64,000 nt of DNA from the NCBI GenBank assembly GCA_022818135.1, contig JAFMSR010000017.1, forward strand, positions 17,527,813 through 17,591,812. The letters run 5' to 3'. The notes beneath the pieces are model-generated. The model made no database searches. It worked only from the letters and a program-made list of their open reading frames with translations, and was not told the DNA's origin. Shown here in pieces: positions 1 to 10,985 of the stretch. Position numbers and translations under genes: made by a program. This DNA comes from Saxidomus purpurata. Taxonomy: Eukaryota; Mollusca; Bivalvia; Venerida; Veneridae. Position 1 is the first letter of the stretch. The number at the start of each line of letters is the position of its first letter.

Positions 1-1168
1 TAGTTTTCGGAAAATGTTCCAGACAGGGAAAAGTAACAAAGGGCAAAACCCTGTAATTAGTCAAGATAGAGTTATGGTTCCTGTGCACGACTCCCTCTCC
101 CTGTGCTTACCATTGTTGAATTGTATTGAATCCAACCAGAAGTTTTCAAGTTATGCTGCCGGACAAGGAAAAGTAACAAAGGGTAATAACTCGTAATGAG
201 TCAAGATGGAGTATGGTTCCTGTGCACGCACTTCCTCTAAATGTACTGACCATTGTATGAGGTTGTACTGAATTCCAACTAGTAGTTTCAAGTTATGCTT
301 CGGACAAGGAAAACTAACAAAGGGCAATAACTCAGTAAATACTCAAGATAGAGTTATAGTTCTTGTACACTGCACTTCCTCTGAGTGTGCTGATCATTGT
401 ATGAAGTTGTATTGAATCCAACTAGTAGTTTTCAAGTTATGCTCCGGACAAGGAAAAGTAACAAAGGGCAATAACCGTAATTAGTCAAGATGGAGTTATA
501 GTTCTTGTGCACTGCACTTCCTTCAATGTGCTTGACCATTGTATGAAGGGTTGTATTGAATTCCAACCAGTAGTTTTCAAATTATGCTGCTCGGACAAGG
601 GGAAAACTGACAAAGGGCAATAACTCAGTAAATACTCAAATAGAGTATAGTTCTTGTACACCGCACTTCCTCTGAGGTGCTTGATCATTGTATGAAGTTG
701 TATTGAATTCCAACTAGTAGATTTCAAGTTATGCTCCGGACAGGAAAAGTAACAAAAGGGCAATAACTCTGTAATTAGTCAAGATGGAGTTATGGTTCTT
801 GTGCACTGCACTTTCCTCTCAATGTGCTTGACCATTGTATGAAGTTGTATTGAATTCCAACTAGTAGTTTTCAAGTTACGCTCCGGACAAGGAAAAGTAA
901 CAAAGGGGCAATAACTCTGTAATTAGTCAAGATGGAGTTATAGTTCTTGTGCACTGCACTTCCTCTCAATGTGCGCCCCTGTTGAAGTTGTATTGAATTC
1001 CAACTAGTGTTTTCCAATGCTTCTGTCCGGACAAGGAAAATGCAACAGACCGACGCCGACCGACCGACCGATGCCGACCGACCACGGCCGACGGGACCGA
1101 CCGACCCGACCGACCAACCACCGGGTGACTCCTATATACCCCCCTAAACTTCGTTTTGGGGGTATAAA
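1..1168. repeat. Dispersed element with ~145-bp internal tandem units and hairpin tail
   Basis: About seven diverged units of roughly 145 bp, recognisable by 'acaaggaaaagtaacaaagg' recurring near 163, 304, 448, 594, 740, 887 and 1033. They are followed by a (GACC/GACG)-rich stretch at 1046-1120 and a tail with a short hairpin, tataccccc...gggggtata (1135-1168). I recognise this repeat type from bivalve genomes. No coding potential. Confidence 0.8.
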
Positions 1169-1473
1169 TATTTAATATCCTGTAAATTCAAGACATCCAA
1201 AACACATGAAGCAATTCCCCTCCTCTAAGTTATTCCTATATATACATGTATCAAGGTATGCAATAATTCGCAATAAAACAAAGTATGAGAAATGCATAGA
1301 TTTTTCCAACACATAAAAAATTTATTTATAACTTTCTATTATTTTGAAGATTAATACTAATGTTAGAAAACCTGATAATGTTGAATCTATTTGTATACTG
1401 ATTTCGCTAAATGGTTTGAGAACAATTCTGTCGCTATGACAAAAAGAAATTTATGTGTCCTATAAACACTTAC

Positions 1474-1520
1474 TTGATGTTTAATTTAACATTTGCTTCT
1501 TCTTGCCGGTGTCGTAAATT
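1474..1520 (-). CDS. C8orf34: C8orf34 homolog exon 9 (last seen)
   Basis: A 47-nt exon, acceptor ttttatttacag|AATTTACG, donor ATCAA|GTAAGTG, phase 0 in and 2 out. It encodes NLRHRQEEANVKLNI; 'ANVKLNI' matches 'AKVTLNI' in the vertebrate protein. The next exon must start with one base to complete the codon and is not seen to the left. Confidence 0.75.
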
Positions 1521-4500
1521 CTGTAAATAAAACATAGTGCAATGGTTTTAGAAACATCAATTCATGAATTCTTAATGATTAACAGTTTTCTATTTTTAGA
1601 CAAATCTGTCTCTAATTTCAACAGATTACCAAATAAATCTGTATTTTCTCCTGTGCTGACGTTGAAATGACTACAAATATGGAATTATAAAACCACAACT
1701 GACAGGAGGCAGTAGATTTATTCAAGGTACAATGTCATAGATACAGTTCAAACCTACAAAAGTACAACAGAACTATCACTCAAAGTAATGAATACCCTCT
1801 GAAGACCACACTGACACAGTATATAAAATTTATGTAACATCTGATAATAGAGCTTCCCACTGTTTAGAGTAATGAAAGTGACCTGAAACATCGAACATGC
1901 ACCACTAGGCATATTATGTATCATTTCTGTGAAATATCATTTTAATTGTGACCAGGGGTTTTGGAAATTAAAGAGCACACAATATTTTAATATCTCAAGC
2001 CCCTGTGACTTTAACCTTTGAGATAGTGACCCAAAACATGGACCATGCACAACTAGGCATGGTACTTAGTCATTTCTGTGAAGTATCATACAACTCCTAC
2101 AAGGGGTTTTGGTGATTAAGGTTTCACAAGATTCCACCCACAGCCAGATGGTCGGAAACAAACAGACAAGCTGAATCAAGTATACACCCCCTTACACCCT
2201 TACACTTTGTGTGCGGGGGAAATAATAATCACAGCGAGATTGATTATTCTATAAAAATAGAACTCAAGTAGAAATGTACCATCTATTACCATTTTTCTGG
2301 TGTTTTCAGTATTAGGGTGTTGGTTTTGCAAATGATTCAGACATAGGTGAGATGTAACTACTTACTCTACTCAGTTTATACCCTGATTTGGGAATGTTTG
2401 TTACGCCTTCTCTCATCAGATCCTCGGGATCCTCTGTAATCATACAAAATAATGCTGACTATCTTTATAATTAAAACGTTGATGACCAATAACTCAAATA
2501 TATTATAATTGTAAGACAGAATTTTTTCCGTATGAAGGACTATATAAATCAAACAATAAATACTAAATAGATTCACTGCTATAAGATATAAATGCCTTCA
2601 TATTCACAAGAATGAGGCACATCAAATGTACATTTAGACAATACTGTAATATAGACTAGACACACTTAAATATATCAAATGATGTACCAAATGATTTACA
2701 TGTAAACAAAAATTACAAAACAAGTGATAAAAAATATATAGATAAGTATAAAACTTTTTTAGCAGTGTTCCACCATGATAACACTTTTTGGTATCTTTTC
2801 CCACAGAGTATAAATGTGAAATCTGAAGTTTTTGCCCAAAATGTGAAATCTGAAGTTTTTGCCCAAAATGTGAAATCTGAAGTTTTTGCCCAAAATGTGA
2901 AATCTGAAGTTTTTGCCCAAAATGTGAAATCTGAAGTTTTTGCCCAAAATGTGAAATCTGAAGTATTTGCACAGTGAGGATCATACTAACGCTCTTACCC
3001 AGTAGTTCTATAGCATCATCTTCTACCTCATCATTTCTACCACCATCAAAGCCAGAGTCGACAGACACCTTATCTGACTCCTGTAGCAGCTTCTCGAGAT
3101 CCTGTCTATGTCTCTTGGCCTCTAACTTTGCTCCCACTGGCTTTGAAGAACTACAATGTATAACATTCAAATATCAATGGTCAGTTTAACAGTAGTTAAA
3201 AGTATCAACACTCATTGAGAAGTACACAGTCAACTCACCTACAATGAACATTACAATAATTTTCTAACCTACAGAAACTGATTGGCAACAATCTTTGCAA
3301 CACAAGTTAATTTAGTTTCAATTGAAGTTAAATTAAAGATAATATGACTAATATAAATGACTGATTTCTTTAATGTTATTCTATAAATACAAGAAATCAA
3401 TACATGTAATTCAATAAAACAAATTTGATGAGGCACCAGCAGCTTTGTTTTAAAAAGAATTGAATGCATTCTTATGCAATTTATTGCCTTTGATATTCAA
3501 ATTATTTCTATGATGTCATTAGATTTGTGATGTAACACAACTCATCTTAATGTAATTTCTGAGGATCTTCAACTAGCTGCCAAAGTGCTTCAAATGTACT
3601 GAAAAGTCTTCATCTTATGTAATTAAGGTCTACAATAGTCCACGGTTCAGTAGCTAATGTTTTGTGGAACACCCATATGATGACAAATGGTACTGTCCAA
3701 ATTGAAAGATAAAAAAGTCAATCTATAAAAAAATTTAAAACGTAAATCATCAATTACATAACAGCACTTTCGACTGTACTCTCCTCTTTTGCCAGGAAGA
3801 TAAAAAAGTGAATTATATAAAAAAATTTAAAACGTAAATCATCAATTACCTAACAGCACTTTCAACTGTACTCTCCTCTTTTGCCAGCATTATCTCCCCT
3901 GCTAGAGGATCTAAGTCATTTCTATTGCAACGAGGCCCTGAATATCCACGACTTCTATAATTTGGATCTTCACTATCCTGTAAGTATATTTCTATGTGCA
4001 TGAAAGTTTATAATACCATCATATATGTGGACTCACTCATAAGTTTTATGAGACTAAGAAAATGCAGTGATTTGCTCCTGAATTTTACAAGAACATGACA
4101 ATATTTTTAATTTATGATGAAAAAGCAAAGACATGTTAACAATGAAAAAGTTTCATTTTTTTTAATTTTAGGATCAACCCTAGGATTTCTCCTCAGGTGA
4201 AACTGCCATGACTCCAGACAGGTGCAGGTTGAAGAGACAGATGCAGATGCAAGGGAATCCCGATACCAAGCAGACTCTAGATCTTTTAGGAGTAAACCCC
4301 TTGGTTCTTTTATTGCCTGGTGTAAAGCACCGATGCAAGACTACCTCTGGGTTTCTAACCAGTTCATCTCTTGATGTGTGACAAGAGTTTCTGAAATTTC
4401 CAGTGCCCTGGCCAGGAACCAGCGACTTCCGGATTGGTATGCCCCCTCACCTTGACAAGAAACTGCAATCAACCATTTTATATCAGAAAGTCAGATGGAA

Positions 4501-7500
4501 CAATTAAACAAGTGAACATTAAATTTTATCATTGCAAATGTATGAGTATCAAAAAGTAACATACATCTAACGTCACATTTCTAGACCAAGCTCTTGTAAT
4601 ATCTGTCCCTTCAGCCTTCCTGTGTCTGGTTCCCCCATGTTCTGTTTGCCTGGGAGCATGTTCAGTTTTATGTACATCTTCTTCAAAAAGGTCATCAAAA
4701 CTTGTAGTTGTTACCTTGGTATCGGACACCCACCCCGACTTTTGCTGTTTCTTTCCTGCTAAAGACAGAAAAATGCCCTAAACCAAAAGGAACATTTAAT
4801 AACGATTATGCCAAATCTGAAATTAAGTACAGGTGTATGATTTTAATGACTCTGATTTCAGCAAGGTATCTTAGTTCCAATGTACTTTACTTGGATGTTG
4901 ATTCAGAGAAAAAGGTCATTCTGTGAGGTCAGGTTGGTGACCATGAATTAAGCATTTTATGACAAGGTCTTTGGTCCTAGCCAAACTAAAAATGAACATG
5001 CAAATTTCTAAAATAGACTTGTCAATCTTCTGCTTTGGACAAAATTTTGTTTAATGAGGTGCCAACTGAAAATTTATAGATGGTGTTGCCTAGCAGGTCG
5101 TGACTATACTGCACAAACAAGCATCTTTGGGCCATGCCCAAACACATAAACATATTTTAGCCGATACTAAAATTAAAATGCCCATTAACCCTTGAACCCA
5201 TGCTTAAATATGGAAGTATCCTTTAGTAACATTCCAACGCTTAAATATGTTAGCATCCTAAACCAAATACTAGCATACTTGTATACAAATGTATAACCAT
5301 ATATAAACCCATGCTTAAATATAAGCATCCTTAATTCATGCTTCATAATAAAGCATACTTTAATCTGTGCTTAAATACATAAGTATTCTTAAACAAGTGC
5401 TTAATTATAAAAGCATATTTAACTTAAAACCCTGCTTAATACATCCATTAATATGTGCTTAAATACATATGCATTCTTAAGCCAATGCTTTTTTATTCAG
5501 GCATCCTTAAATACCTGTTTTAAGACAAAATAAAAACCCATGCTTTATCACAAGCACACTTATATTTAACTCGTGCTTAAATATATAAGCATATTAAAAC
5601 TCATGCTTAAATATATAAGCATATTAAAACCCATGCTTAAATATATAAGCATATTAAAACCCATGCTTAAATATGTAACTGTTTACTTGAGCACAGAGCT
5701 TTCTTTGATATCTGAAGGACATTCCAGAGATCATTCTCTTGCTTATTACCTGAACAAAGATAAAAAACCTTTGCATGCCAATGACTGTGTGCCTGATTAT
5801 TTCAGTATACTGTGTTAGTTGTTGTCTGAGATGGATGACTTTCTTCATTTGCTATATGATCATTTGACGAAAGTGATAGGATACATTGTACGGTGTCCAG
5901 TGACAGGTCACACTCTATCAAATAATCAATAGATCAAACTGTTGATATTTAAATTTCATTTGAACGTTTTTTCAACTCATGCCTGTGATTGGTCAAGTTT
6001 GAGACTAAGCTCATATTAACCCAATCAGAAGAGAAAGATGTTATGACCTGAGACCTATGACTTGCAATGTACCTTGTCTGTATTCACTTCTCTCCTCTTC
6101 TTTTGACTTCCCTTTCTTGCTGTGCTTTAACCATGGTTTCTCATATGATCTGTCAACCAAATCTGAAAATGCATACATATACTTCCTGTATCATAACTTT
6201 GCTAAATACTGGTGCAAGCTGCATATACACATATATCATGCATTTTGATGTGTATTTTAATGAAACGATCCCTAAAACAATTCCTATGGCATCATCATGG
6301 ACACAAAATAACATACCACTTCCATTTTTGATAAAGTTTTTCGTACACATTTTGATTCTGACAGCAAGCAATGGTTTGTCAACTGTACAAGTATCACCAA
6401 GGTTTGTCAACTGTACAAGTATCACCAACATATTGCAGTTAGCCCTCTATATGCCTTTGATGTTACAAGTAATGACTTCATGTTTCAAAAGTAGAGTGAA
6501 TTACACTGGTCAAACAAACCAAAAAACAAGAGGACGAATTATACCCCCACAATACACTTGCACAGAAGTCGGCAACCAAAAGAAAAGGAATGGCCACAAG
6601 GACAACATTTCAGTATATAAAAAGGGAAAGTATGTTTAAAGCACACAAAAATGTAAGGTGGAAAGATGGATTATTATTAAATTTAATAGGTTATTCAAAC
6701 ATGTAAATCACTAACCCCTATCAAATTTCATATCCTAGCCCCAAGCTTCTAATACATCCGGAAACCGTTTAACTGTTCCGAGCATGGACCTTGACCTACA
6801 GACCTCAAAGTCAAACCTGACCTGTATTTCATGATGTTACACCTGTGACCAAAACAAGGGGTCATCTACTAGTCGTAACAAACCTCAATACTAAATATGA
6901 AGACATGACCAAAGCATATTAAGCAATTAAGTGAACTAAAAACCCCTGGACCTTGACCTTGACCCAGTGACTTCAAAACAATAGGGGTCACCAATGGCAG
7001 ACAATCCCATGCAAAATATGAAACGTGGGTCAAAGGAACTGAAGTATTAGGGGAAAAGTTTTTAAGTCAAGGCCCCTGGACCTTGACCTTGACCCCATAC
7101 CTCAAAATCAATAGGATCATCTACTGATCATGTCCAAGTAAAGCCAGATATGAAGACTGGGGTCAAAGAAATCCAGTTATTGGGGGAAAAGTTTTGAAGT
7201 CAAGGCCCCGTGACCTTGACCTTGACCCCGTGACCTCAAAATCAATAGGGATCATCTACTGATCATGTCCAAGTAAAGCTAAAATGAAGACGTGGGTCAA
7301 AAGAAATCTCAAGTATTGGGCGGACAAGCTTTTTGAAGTCAAGGCCCCTGTGACCTTGACCTTGACCCCGGACCTCAAAACAATAGGGATCATCTACGAT
7401 CAGTCCAAGTAAAGCCAAATATGAAGACTGTGGGTCAAAGAAATCTCAAGTTATTGGGCGGACAAGAAAAAACCGCCGGACGGCCGGACGTCCGGACAGA

Positions 7501-9778
7501 CGGACGGCCGGACGTCCGGACAGACGGACGTCCGGACGGACAAGCTGATTCCAGTATACCCCCCTTACAACTTCGTTGTGCGGGGGTATAATAACACCAT
7601 TATGACTACTGATTATACATATGTATATCAAACTGGCATCTAAGACTAAGACACTGCTTTATACCATAAAGTGAGCAGATATACCTGGTCCGCTTGCTAC
7701 AGCCCAAGCCTGTGCAGCTCCTTTCTCAGGACTTTTACTTCTTCTAGCTGTAATAAATAAATGTGAAACTTAGGCTAACAAAAACTAAAGCTATCATTGA
7801 AAGTGATGAAAATGCCTAGAAGCCGCCCTTCACACAGTTATTCTACTCATAGCCCCTTTGACACCATGTGAATAAGAGTACCATATGTGGGTGCTGGACA
7901 TTCAGTTGCTGTTGCTTGTCAAGGAATAAAGTACACAACCTAGCTTAATAATAATAATCTTTCCTGTGAATTTTCCTTGAATTCTGGCCAGTGGTGGCTG
8001 AAAAATAGTGAGGACAAACACCTCAACATACACTACACATATGAAAAAATCAAAAGAAAATAAATCTATGAAAAGTTCATGGAACACAACATGCAGATGA
8101 TATGCACAACTACATTTGGCAGTAAAAAGCATTGTCACATGATAGAGTGCATATGAACTTGAAGTCACTGAAGAGCCTTACAGGGTGCAATAACGATGAA
8201 CCTACCTAATCTTTCTGGTGAACTTTTCCGTAATGGACTTGTCTTCAGATCCTATAACAACAAAAAACATAAGCTTTTACATTCAAACTACATGTTCAGT
8301 AATATTTAGCTACACCTGCTGTTACATTAGCTTCCATGGTTTTAATCCTTTGCTAAACTTTAAGTTCTCAATAAAATACAAAATCCTAAGTTGTAATAGT
8401 TATGTAGATTGCTTATTTTAAATTTTAAACACTTTTCAAACAGGCACTCAACCTGTACGATTGTGCCTTCAAGTTTGACCAATTTTATCAAAAAAGCATG
8501 GATCTATGTTATAAAACATCCGTGTAAGTTTAAACTTAAAACTTTATCCTGCTGACTGCAAGTGATTCTGCCTTTGTGACCAGTGCAGATCATGATCAGT
8601 CTGCAGATATGTGTAGTCTGTTCATATGCTGCAATATTAGCTATTCAGAAAGTAATCTTTAATGAGCACACCTTTGAACTACTTATAGACTTTGTCCAAA
8701 CTGAATAAGGGAGAAATCCATTTTAAAAATTTAGGGAGGTAAGAGTAAAAAACGTGTAACAATCTGCTTACTTTAGGGACAGGTATGGAAGCTTTTTTGT
8801 AGAGACACTTGATCAAATATACAATAGGATCTTCTGGTTGTTCATGGAGAACTTTGTTCATCAAGTCCTGAAACAGAAAATATTCGTAAGATTTGAATGA
8901 AACTTTTCGTTTTGCCTTACCCAGGCTCTGAAACTAACTCCCTCAACAATTTAGGAAAGAAATGAATATCAAATATGAAGTCTGGTACAGTCAACCCTGC
9001 CCTACGACAACCTGAGTTTAGCAACAACCTGACAGATGCAATCACTTTATATTCCTCCCTTGTAATTAAATTAAATGAAAACTTACACTTAGTTAACGTA
9101 GTCCAAGTTTGCGTGGGTTTTACGGGGACTCAGGGGTTTGCATATGTCTTGTTAACCTGTTTAGGACTTCTAGATAACTGGGTAGGGAGATTGCTACAAA
9201 ATTACAGTATATTTTGAAAAACATAACCAGTTTTAAGGCTTGATGCCTGTTCTCAATGTATACTGGGAGTGGCGCATAAATGTATTTTCTGTAATTACTT
9301 CTACCATGACTAGTGTGTAGTATGGATTGCTTAGTGCTAAATTGCTAATCAAGTTACCTGTAATATGATTAGTTTAATTTATGAGGCATTTTGGAAATCA
9401 AGTTCATAAATTTGATTTTTCATGTTGTCAAGCTAAAATCATTACAATAATTGTCATGATTGTACTCTGCATTTAAATACTATGTAAATTAAATAGGTAT
9501 TTAAATGTAGAGTACAATTATTTGGATTAAGGACCCAGCACATAATACTTAAATAAATGTGATCCAGACGGCTGTCTGATAAAAAGTATACATGTGTTAC
9601 GAAGCTATCTAAATGTATGTCTATCCGAAATGTATACAACTTTACAGGCCCTGACACGAATTTTTCACAATATATTTTACAGAAATCATACAAGAAAAGG
9701 GTGAAATTCAACAATTACCTCAAAAAGCGGTGTTAGTTTGTGTTTCTCCATGTATTGTTGTACACGCAATTTCGTCAT
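1474..9778 (-). CDS. C8orf34: C8orf34 homolog (RII-like dimerization/docking domain protein), 9 exons, 3' end outside window
   Basis: Nine exons join without a phase conflict: 9778-9719, 8867-8772, 8251-8206, 7747-7685, 4758-4565, 3977-3850, 3150-2999, 2433-2366, 1520-1474 (854 nt, about 284 codons, no stop yet). The N terminus (MTKLRVQQYMEKHKLTPLFE, then a segment with PEDPIVYLIKCL) resembles the R2D2/RIIa-like dimerization-docking fold at the start of human C8orf34. Downstream, 'LDPLAGEIM', 'DDAIELLEDPEDLMREGVT' and 'ANVKLNI' line up in order with motifs I remember in the human protein (DPLAAEM, DDAMELLEDLNDLRMEGVT, AKVTLNI). The order of three spaced motifs is the main reason for the call. 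The molecular function of this family is not established; the N-terminal fold suggests dimerization or anchoring. One or more small exons could be missed in the long introns, and the C-terminal part lies to the left of the window. Confidence 0.88.
1690..2228. repeat. Dispersed element with two ~165-bp units and CCCCC/GGGGG tail
   Basis: Two related units are seen ('gaacatgcaccactaggcat' near 1894 and 'gaccatgcacaactaggcat' near 2040, each followed by 'catttctgtgaa.tatcat'). The end is 'acaagctgaatcaagtatac' then a CCCCC...GGGGG tail at 2180-2225. The same 'acaagctgattccagtatac' tail closes the element at 6527-7592. Confidence 0.65.
2366..2433 (-). CDS. C8orf34: C8orf34 homolog exon 8 (EDLMREGVT motif)
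   Basis: A 68-nt exon, acceptor gtatgattacag|AGGATCC, donor AGTAGA|GTAAGT, phase 1 in and 0 out. With exon 7 it gives 'ELLEDPEDLMREGVTNIPKS', the strongest single match to the vertebrate protein ('ELLEDLNDLRMEGVT'). Confidence 0.88.
2811..2975. repeat. 26-bp minisatellite, ~6 copies
   Basis: Unit aatgtgaaatctgaagtttt plus tgccca, almost perfectly repeated, in the intron after exon 7 of the C8orf34 homolog. The unit is not a multiple of three and is open in several frames by chance. Confidence 0.95.
2999..3150 (-). CDS. C8orf34: C8orf34 homolog exon 7
   Basis: A 152-nt exon, acceptor acattgtag|TTCTTCA, donor CTACTGG|GTAAGAG, phase 2 in and 1 out. It encodes a charged, probably helical segment (RHRQDLEKLLQESDK) followed by 'SVDSGFDGG' and the acidic 'DDAIELLG'. 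The reading frame stays open past the donor into the 26-bp minisatellite, but that extension is intronic. Confidence 0.85.
3708..3887. repeat. 91-bp tandem duplication covering an exon 3' edge and donor
   Basis: 3708-3796 and 3799-3887 are near-identical. The right-hand copy holds the last 38 nt of exon 6 and its donor AG|GTAATT; the left copy has 'TTATGTAATT' at the same place. Confidence 0.9.
3850..3977 (-). CDS. C8orf34: C8orf34 homolog exon 6 (DPLAGEIM motif)
   Basis: A 128-nt exon, acceptor atacttacag|GATAGTG, donor GTTAG|GTAATT, phase 0 in and 2 out. It carries 'NDLDPLAGEIM', equivalent to 'NDADPLAAEM' in the vertebrate protein. The last 38 nt of the exon and its donor region are copied 91 bp downstream at 3708-3796. 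Confidence 0.87.
4180..4460 (-). repeat. Possible SINE-like interspersed repeat
   Basis: A more GC-rich block in an AT-rich intron without an open frame. On the minus strand it contains 'ggttagaaacccagaggtag' and 'accaggcaataaaagaacc', phrases that I associate with dispersed bivalve repeats. There is no second copy in the window. Confidence 0.3.
4565..4758 (-). CDS. C8orf34: C8orf34 homolog exon 5
   Basis: A 194-nt exon, acceptor gtctttag|CAGGAAAG, donor TTAGAT|GTATGT, phase 1 in and 0 out. It encodes a basic start (GKKQQKSGWVSDTK), an acidic patch (SFDDLFEED) and a charged stretch ending in AWSRNVTLD. A second acceptor three bases downstream (cag|GAAAG) would change the protein by only one residue. 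Confidence 0.8.
5190..5670. repeat. 30-bp minisatellite, degenerate to the left
   Basis: Unit 'cccatgcttaaatatataag' + 'catattaaaa'. Near-perfect copies at 5573-5670 grade leftwards into diverged copies from about 5190. Located in the intron between exons 4 and 5 of the C8orf34 homolog. Confidence 0.9.
6527..7592. repeat. Dispersed element with ~130-140-bp units, GGAC-rich microsatellite and hairpin tail
   Basis: Units marked by 'ccttgaccttgacc' at about 6951, 7081, 7214 and 7353. A GC-rich run of CCGGACGG-type repeats covers 7470-7540. The tail contains tataccccc...gggggtata (7555-7591). The left end 'aacaagaggacgaattatac' starts near 6524. Same layout as 1-1168. Confidence 0.8.
7685..7747 (-). 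CDS. C8orf34: C8orf34 homolog exon 4
   Basis: A 63-nt exon, acceptor tttattacag|CTAGAAG, donor ACCAG|GTATAT, phase 1 in and out. The peptide is RRSKSPEKGAAQAWAVASGP. The split codons with exons 3 and 5 give Ala in both cases. Confidence 0.75.
8206..8251 (-). CDS. C8orf34: C8orf34 homolog exon 3
   Basis: A 46-nt exon with acceptor gttgttatag|GATCTG and donor GATTAG|GTAGG, phase 0 in and phase 1 out. It encodes DLKTSPLRKSSPERL, Ser/Pro and basic rich. Too short to be recognised alone; it is supported by both splice sites and by fitting phases on both sides. Confidence 0.65.
8570..8640. repeat. Dispersed repeat, related to 32111-32235
   Basis: 'gattctgcctttgt' followed by 'cagatcatgatcag.ctg' occurs here and again near 32138. 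Two copies 23 kb apart with matching order of blocks indicate an interspersed repeat; this phrase is common in bivalve DNA from memory. Confidence 0.55.
8772..8867 (-). CDS. C8orf34: C8orf34 homolog exon 2 (docking domain)
   Basis: Acceptor ...ctgtttcag|GACTTG, donor CCTAAA|GTAAGC; 32 codons, phase 0 at both ends. It encodes DLMNKVLHEQPEDPIVYLIK and a short basic tail. The spacing of 'EQPEDPIVYLI' matches the second helix of RIIa-like domains (compare 'ETPDQPIPFLI' in the vertebrate protein). Confidence 0.88.
9719..9778 (-). CDS. C8orf34: C8orf34 homolog exon 1 (start codon)
   Basis: Twenty codons starting at the ATG at 9778-9776 and ending in a GAG|GTAATTG donor, phase 0. The peptide MTKLRVQQYMEKHKLTPLFE is the first helix of the RII-like domain. 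This ATG is chosen because the peptide from it matches the family N terminus and runs in frame into exon 2. Confidence 0.87.
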
Positions 9779-10029
9779 GTTTGACAAATTACATGTTACA
9801 GTTTATTAATTTCGGTGCAAATTTTTGTTTACTGCAACTGGTAGGGGATAATACATTGACGATATGCAACGTCGAGCAGCCCGCTTACACCGTTACATAT
9901 GTTACAGTCCACTTGATCAGTTTTTACTCTCGGTTTACAAATTTATGCAGAAAGACGAACAAATGACTTACAACCTTACAGAAATTGAGCACATTTCTCG
10001 AATAAAGAGGTTCCTCAAGGTTCAATACA

Positions 10030-10985
10030 TGGACAGGTATTATTTTATATTTTTATTAATGACATTTGTCATTTTTCTGTACAATTGTGCTGATGACAAC
10101 ACTGTCTCCTATTGTGATAAAGACACTGAAAATGTAGTTACAACTTTAGAATAGAAAAGCAAATCACTAAAACAATGGTTTTCAGATAATCATGTGAGAG
10201 CAAATCCTGATAAATTTCAAGCTATAGCTGTTGGAAGAAAACTAAAGATAAAAAATATGGTATTTAAATTAGACAAGAATGACATCATATGTGAAGAAGA
10301 AGTAAATTTTCTAGGTGTAACTTTAAATTTCAAACTTAAATTCCATTCTCACATATCTAAGATGTGCAAAGAGGTATCCAGACAACTTATATTATAAAAC
10401 GAATTGGTTGAAACAGGAATACTCTATAGACGGTTCGTCGTTGAAAGCTGTGTAAATTAGGTTACATATGTATCACTTATTCATCCTGTCCAATTTTAAC
10501 TATTTTCCTCTTAGTTGGCACTTCTGTTGGGAAACATATACTAAAAAATAGAGAAAATTCATGAACGGGCATTACATTTCATATTATATTATGATGATTA
10601 TGAGTAAGACTACATTTCTCTTCTATTTGGGTCTAAACTACCCACATTGAAGCTTCGAAGAATGAGGACTATATATAGCTCTTGAAGTTCATAAAATAAT
10701 TAACAACCAAGGCTCGGTATATCTTCATGACTCAGTTACAATAAAAGAGAACAGTTATCATTTTAGGTACACAAATATGGCAAAACTTCCTCGGGTAAAA
10801 ACATCATAATACGGTAGCAGATCTTTCAGTTCCAGAGCTCCAAAACTTTGGAATTCGCTTCCTCGGCATTTTAGAGATTTTACTGACTTTGTGCATTGCT
10901 TTTTGGCATATTTTAATGTTCTACTTAATGCTTGTATATTGATACTACATGTATTGTAGTATTGATGTTGTAATATAAACATTCT
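10030..10985 (+). pseudogene. Non-LTR retrotransposon (LINE) reverse transcriptase remnant
   Basis: Translation gives 'LYNCADDNTVSY' near 10077-10112 (the A-D-D catalytic motif context of RT), then after a stop 'KSLKQWFSDNHVRANPDKFQ' and 'EEEVNFLGVTLNFKLKFHSH' at about 10160-10360, the typical RT thumb region. A broken frame near 10640-10940 has a 'APKLWNSLPRHF' C-terminal signature. Several stops and frameshifts: a dead copy, 5'-truncated. It lies upstream of the C8orf34 homolog on the opposite strand. Confidence 0.85.

Noticed and set aside
2634..3170. A 178-codon minus-strand frame treated as one exon
   Set aside because: Only 3150-2999 is coding. The acceptor and the GTAAGAG donor delimit it, and the rest runs through a 26-bp minisatellite.
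6067..6639. A 190-codon open frame on the plus strand
   Set aside because: It lies in an intron of the minus-strand C8orf34 homolog, contains an internal 26-bp duplication and the left end of a dispersed element, and shows no domain or splice context.
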